DNA of 64,000 bases from Rhizobium freirei PRF 81. Its GTDB lineage: Bacteria; Pseudomonadota; Alphaproteobacteria; Rhizobiales; Rhizobiaceae. The stretch lies in the NCBI RefSeq assembly GCF_000359745.1, contig NZ_AQHN01000088.1, positions 1-64,000 of the forward strand, read 5' to 3'. The position numbers were made by a program, and so were the translations under genes. Shown here piece by piece: positions 60,448-64,000 of the stretch (the first letter of the stretch is position 1; every line of letters starts with the position of its first letter). The notes beneath the pieces were generated by a model. The model searched no databases, was not told the DNA's origin, and saw nothing but the letters and a program-made list of their open reading frames with translations.

Positions 60448-62927
60448 GTACTGTTGACAATAGTCCAAGCGGTCCGTTTGTCGAACCGCAGATTATCGGC
60501 GAATTTCCTTGCACGCAGACACAGTTGCGCTGCTGGATCCTCGATCAACTCAACCCCGGCAATCCGGCTCTCAATGTCGCGGTCCGATGGGAAATCCGAG
60601 GAACCTTCAAGGCCTCGACCCTTGAGGCGGCTTTCCGAAAGGCTATTCAGCGTCACGAAATACTCCGAACCCGGTTTATCGAAAGGGGCGGCCAGCCGTT
60701 CCAGCAGGCCGTCAGCGACGTGAATTTCAAGATGTCGGTGATCGACCTTCGCGGCATGCCGCTGGAACAGCGCCAGGCAAGAATCCTGTCGATCGGCGAG
60801 GAGACCGCCCAAGCGCCGTTCCACCTCGACACGCCCGGCCTATTCCGGGTGACCTTGCTGATGGCTGAAAATGAGCGCGGCTTCCTGCTGATCACGGCGC
60901 ATCAGAGCTGCTTCGACGGCTGGTCCATCCGCGTTCTCGGACGGGAGGTCGGTGAAATCGCGGCTGCGATCGATGCCGGACGTGCACCCGTCCTGCCAGA
61001 ATTGCCGTTGCAATACGGCGATTACGCTCTCTGGCAACAGGAATATTTACAAAGCTACGGTTTCGAGACGGAGAAGGCCTTCTGGCGAGAGACGCTGCTG
61101 GGCGCTCCTTATTTCGAAGTCAGCCCCGATCGCCCTCGCGGCCAGGTCAAGACCAATCGCGGCGACATTCTTGCCATCCCGCAGCCGCCGGCCTTCACAG
61201 ATCGTATGGACGCCGCAGCGCGGGCGCACCGCGTTTCGCAATATAGTTTTGGAGCGGCGGTCCTCAGCGCGGCTCTCCACCGGTTGACGCAGGCCCAGAC
61301 CGTTCTGTTCGGCTCGCAGATTGCCGGCCGCGAACACAGCGACCTGGAAGACATGATCGGCGTATTCATCAACAACCTCGTACTGCGCTTCGATTTTCGC
61401 TCTGACGTCAGCTTTGCTGAGCACATCCGTTCCGTCAGCGGGACGATCGAAGGCGCACTGAACCATCAGCGTATGCCGTTCAACAAGCTTGTCGAACTCG
61501 TCAACCCGGTGCGCGATCCGGCGCGCAATCCATTGATCTCGGTCAATTTCAATCTGCAGAAGGCATTTCTCGAAGACCACCGTTATGGCGGCTTCGAGCT
61601 CATCAGCTCGCCCTCCCAATCGCCCGGCGTCATCTACGATCTGAGCTTCATCATGATAGGCCGGCCGACCGGCTGGCGCATGTCGATCGAATACAATGCC
61701 GACCTGTTCGACGCCAGCACGATCGAAAGCCTCCTGGAGCTATGGAGGAATGCCTATGAAATTGCTCTCGATCACCCTGAGGCGCCGCTTTCTTCGCTCG
61801 TTGCGCCGAACCGGCACATGGCGGCTGCCGCCAAGGCTGCGCAGCTGGATGGCGCCATCACAAACAAATCGCCGCCGGATACGCGAATGGAAGCGCTTGC
61901 TGAGCTGTGGAAAGAGATCCTACAGGTCCCGCAAATACGCCCGGATGATGATTTCTTCGCGCTCGGTGGCCATTCGCTTCTCGCGCTCCGACTACTATCG
62001 GAAACACGCGCAAGATTCGATGCAGCTCCGACATTGCAGCTTCTATTCAAGCAGCCGACGTTTGCGGGCTTTGCAGCGGCGATCTTCAACACCGAAGAGA
62101 TCGGGAAGCCACCAGAAAAGGTCGTAAACCCGTGGGAATTGATCGTCTGCAAGCACGGTGCTGGTACGGGCGCGGTCTATACGCTCAACCATCCGTTTCT
62201 CTATTATCGCCTCGCCAATGAGCTGCCGGACGCCATCTCGGTGTACAATGTCAACATGTTCCATGCCGATTTGAAAAACGGCCTGGACCGCCTGAAAATC
62301 GAGGATATCGCCCGCCTTGCGATCGATGCCATGCAGGTCGACAAGGTAGCCGGACGTGTGGCCGTGGTCGGGCTCTGCGTCAACGGTGTCCTTGCGATGG
62401 AAGTCACGCGGCAGCTGCGCGAAAGAGGCATAGATGTCGGCGTCACGGCAATCATCGATGCATGGGCTCCGGGCTATTTCGCGTCCTTGCCGAAACGGGA
62501 GCAAGCACGATGGAACCGAGAGCGGCGGCGTAAGCGCCTTGCTTACTATACCGGAAAACTGTTGTCCCGGCGCATTCGGCTGATCGACTATCTCAAGCAA
62601 TTCCACCTCTCCCAGTCGCTTCTCACCAGGTTTGGCGTCAAGGCGGGTCGCTACTCACCCGAAGAGGAAGCAAACGGGGCCGTTACCAAACTGCTGATGA
62701 CGGCGGCACGCCATTACAAGCCGCCTCAAATAAAGGATCCCAGCGTCGTGCTGCTGCGAAGCAGCGCCAACCACCCTCGCGCCCGCCAGTTACTGTTTGG
62801 ATGGGGAGATGCGATTGCCAGCGATTGTTCGGTGGTCGACGTTGATGGCTGGCATGAAGATTCGCTGACCAACAGCGGAATTCGCGGCCTGGCGTCGTCT
62901 CTCTCCGGAAAGCTCTCCGGCAGCTAG
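60444..62927 (+). CDS. NRPS termination module: C-PCP-thioesterase with Gln and Cys substitutions
   Basis: An 827-residue protein with a condensation domain (about 15-440), a PCP (about 465-535, Ser511 in LGGHSLLAL) and a thioesterase (about 555-820). No A domain is present. The condensation motif reads HQSCFDG (His153-Gln154), whereas HHxxxDG is normal and its second His is the catalytic one. The thioesterase nucleophile motif reads GLCVNG with Cys645 in place of the usual GxSxG Ser. Asp672 (IIDAW) and His804 (GWHEDS) complete a plausible triad. It overlaps the megasynthase stop by ATGA. It presumably releases the product, but how the chain reaches its PCP is unclear. Confidence 0.9.
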   Translation: MSTVDNSPSGPFVEPQIIGEFPCTQTQLRCWILDQLNPGNPALNVAVRWEIRGTFKASTLEAAFRKAIQRHEILRTRFIERGGQPFQQAVSDVNFKMSVIDLRGMPLEQRQARILSIGEETAQAPFHLDTPGLFRVTLLMAENERGFLLITAHQSCFDGWSIRVLGREVGEIAAAIDAGRAPVLPELPLQYGDYALWQQEYLQSYGFETEKAFWRETLLGAPYFEVSPDRPRGQVKTNRGDILAIPQPPAFTDRMDAAARAHRVSQYSFGAAVLSAALHRLTQAQTVLFGSQIAGREHSDLEDMIGVFINNLVLRFDFRSDVSFAEHIRSVSGTIEGALNHQRMPFNKLVELVNPVRDPARNPLISVNFNLQKAFLEDHRYGGFELISSPSQSPGVIYDLSFIMIGRPTGWRMSIEYNADLFDASTIESLLELWRNAYEIALDHPEAPLSSLVAPNRHMAAAAKAAQLDGAITNKSPPDTRMEALAELWKEILQVPQIRPDDDFFALGGHSLLALRLLSETRARFDAAPTLQLLFKQPTFAGFAAAIFNTEEIGKPPEKVVNPWELIVCKHGAGTGAVYTLNHPFLYYRLANELPDAISVYNVNMFHADLKNGLDRLKIEDIARLAIDAMQVDKVAGRVAVVGLCVNGVLAMEVTRQLRERGIDVGVTAIIDAWAPGYFASLPKREQARWNRERRRKRLAYYTGKLLSRRIRLIDYLKQFHLSQSLLTRFGVKAGRYSPEEEANGAVTKLLMTAARHYKPPQIKDPSVVLLRSSANHPRARQLLFGWGDAIASDCSVVDVDGWHEDSLTNSGIRGLASSLSGKLSGS

Positions 62928-62975
62928 AGCTCATCCCATGAGCCAGCATGAAGCCAAGCTACAGGGGGAACGGCT

Positions 62976-64000
62976 ATGAACAAAACCAAGCCATTGAGGG
63001 TAGGCGTTCTCATCGCGCGCGGGCGAGCGCTCGAAAATTGGGAACTTATGATCCTCGATCGCATTATCGCGGCTCCTTGGCTGGAGTTGGCTGCCGTATT
63101 CGCCCATTCGCATGCGTTTGGGGACAGCAAGGTGTCGAGGCTGTTATCGTGGGGCGCGCGACTGGAGGCCAGTACACTTGCTCGTCAACCTGCCTATTCG
63201 CCAAAGCACTTCAGTAGCCGCCACCATTTTATCGATGTCTACGATGCAGGCAACGACAAGACCTGCGCCGCCGACAATATCACTGCGGCATCGTTGCGCC
63301 GCCTGAAGCTCGACCTCATCATACGCATGATTCCAACGAGCATAGGCGACGAGACAATCGCCGCCTTGCCGTTCGGGGAATGGGCCTTCAATCTCTCTGA
63401 TCGGCGATCCGTCGATGCGGATTGGTTTGGCTACGCCGAGGTTCTTGCCGGCGCTTCCACAGCCGACCTGGTCCTTTATGCGAAGTGTGGCGGTAGCGCC
63501 GACCGGCTGGAGATCGCCCGGGCGGCATTCAACATCAAACCGAGCGCGGCGAGATTGAGCGCCTTCGTGCGGGAGCGAAGCGTAACGCTGCTGATGCGCG
63601 AACTGGCGCGGTTGGCCGACAATAGGCGCTTCAATCCGTCCGCCTTCGTCGACGAAGTTGGCGCGCATGCGCCATCGCTCGGCAATCTCCTTCGTTACGG
63701 ACGCATCGTCGCAGGTTCAATCTCACGCAAGGCGTTCAGGTCGATCAGCGCGAGACTCCGTGCCGACTCCGCGATTTGGACTCTCTATACCGGTCGCGGT
63801 CACATCGGTGACTTCGATCCCAGCAACGCCGTCGAAATTCCGCCCGCCGACAACAGCATCAAGGCGGATCCGTTCCTGTTCCAACATCAGGGTAAATGCT
63901 ATCTGTTTTACGAAGCCTATTCCCGCGGCGACCGCAAGGCCCATATCGCGGTCGGCTGCTTCGACGGCGACGCGCTCACACGGGTCGGGGTCGCATTGGA
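62976..64000 (+). CDS. Formyltransferase-like/GINT1-like fusion protein (partial)
   Basis: An open frame of 341 codons from ATG 62976 (GGGGGA upstream) to the window edge with no stop, so the C-terminus is missing. The N-terminal 200 residues (RVGVLIARGRALENWELMIL and following text) look like a degenerate formyltransferase N-terminal domain. From about residue 285 the text KADPFLFQHQGKCYLFYEAY fits the five-bladed GH43/GH32-like fold found in the N-terminal domain of glucosamine inositolphosphorylceramide transferase 1 (GINT1) proteins. It starts 48 bases after the thioesterase gene in the same direction, so it may be part of the operon. Acyl or glycosyl tailoring of the product or of a surface glycan is possible; function unknown. 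Confidence 0.7.
   Translation, partial: MNKTKPLRVGVLIARGRALENWELMILDRIIAAPWLELAAVFAHSHAFGDSKVSRLLSWGARLEASTLARQPAYSPKHFSSRHHFIDVYDAGNDKTCAADNITAASLRRLKLDLIIRMIPTSIGDETIAALPFGEWAFNLSDRRSVDADWFGYAEVLAGASTADLVLYAKCGGSADRLEIARAAFNIKPSAARLSAFVRERSVTLLMRELARLADNRRFNPSAFVDEVGAHAPSLGNLLRYGRIVAGSISRKAFRSISARLRADSAIWTLYTGRGHIGDFDPSNAVEIPPADNSIKADPFLFQHQGKCYLFYEAYSRGDRKAHIAVGCFDGDALTRVGVAL

Noticed and set aside
1..64000. CRISPR arrays, tRNA or rRNA genes, prophage
   Set aside because: No spaced direct repeats, cloverleaf genes or phage structural genes were found; the only mobile element is the insertion sequence near 33 kb.

Overview
The window looks like accessory DNA from an alphaproteobacterium of the Rhizobiaceae. 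The evidence is about 60% G+C, tightly packed operons with ATGA overlaps, Tat-type binding proteins, many LysR-regulated catabolic ABC operons, and an intergenic palindrome typical of rhizobia at 28.35 kb. Genus, and whether this is chromosome or megaplasmid, cannot be fixed from the sequence. No rRNA, tRNA, CRISPR array or replication origin was seen.

Layout. (1) 0-8.1 kb, plus strand: a catabolic operon with two GMC oxidoreductases, a Gfo/Idh/MocA dehydrogenase, a fumarate-reductase-type flavoprotein, a 7Fe ferredoxin and a DHDPS-family aldolase; substrate unknown. (2) 8.1-16.5 kb, minus strand: an operon reading from an NMT1-type ABC importer through a flavoprotein, a CaiB-type CoA transferase, an enoyl-CoA hydratase and a LysR regulator to an amidohydrolase. 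A decayed enolase-superfamily gene lies upstream. (3) 17.9-28.3 kb: a divergent LysR gene and a plus-strand operon for aromatic degradation through hydroxyquinol. It encodes two intradiol dioxygenases, a maleylacetate reductase, a complete five-gene branched-chain-type ABC importer and a TfdB-like phenol hydroxylase. The first dioxygenase has lost one iron-ligand histidine. (4) 28.4-36.1 kb: two c-di-GMP enzymes, a histidine-rich secreted peptide, a PsiF-like protein, an ISNCY-type insertion sequence and a PhnA-domain protein. (5) 36.3-43.3 kb: metabolic genes for an arginine/lysine/ornithine decarboxylase, a GNAT acetyltransferase, a dihydroxyacetone kinase, NAD synthetase and kynureninase. 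A GntR-family remnant follows. (6) 44.6-50.2 kb: LuxR-type and Crp/Fnr-type regulators in AT-rich surroundings, then a pyruvyl transferase, an O-antigen ligase/polymerase-like protein and a GH16 glycanase, which together suggest exopolysaccharide work. (7) 50.5-64 kb: a three-gene hybrid NRPS/PKS assembly line, followed by a gene with a formyltransferase-like N-terminus and a GH43-like domain that runs off the window.

The assembly line is the most interesting system. Its order is A-PCP / KS-AT-ACP-aminotransferase-C-A-PCP / C-PCP-TE, with each gene overlapping the next by ATGA. Read colinearly, an amino acid starter (hydrophobic by code) is extended by malonate. The beta-ketone is transaminated rather than reduced, which would give a 3,4-diamino acid, and this is joined to glycine (code very close to a known Gly code). 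The last gene departs from the norm twice: its condensation domain has Gln in place of the catalytic second His, and its thioesterase has Cys in place of the nucleophilic Ser. Cys thioesterases are known from assembly lines that close strained rings (obafluorin, sulfazecin), so a non-standard release step is plausible but unproven.
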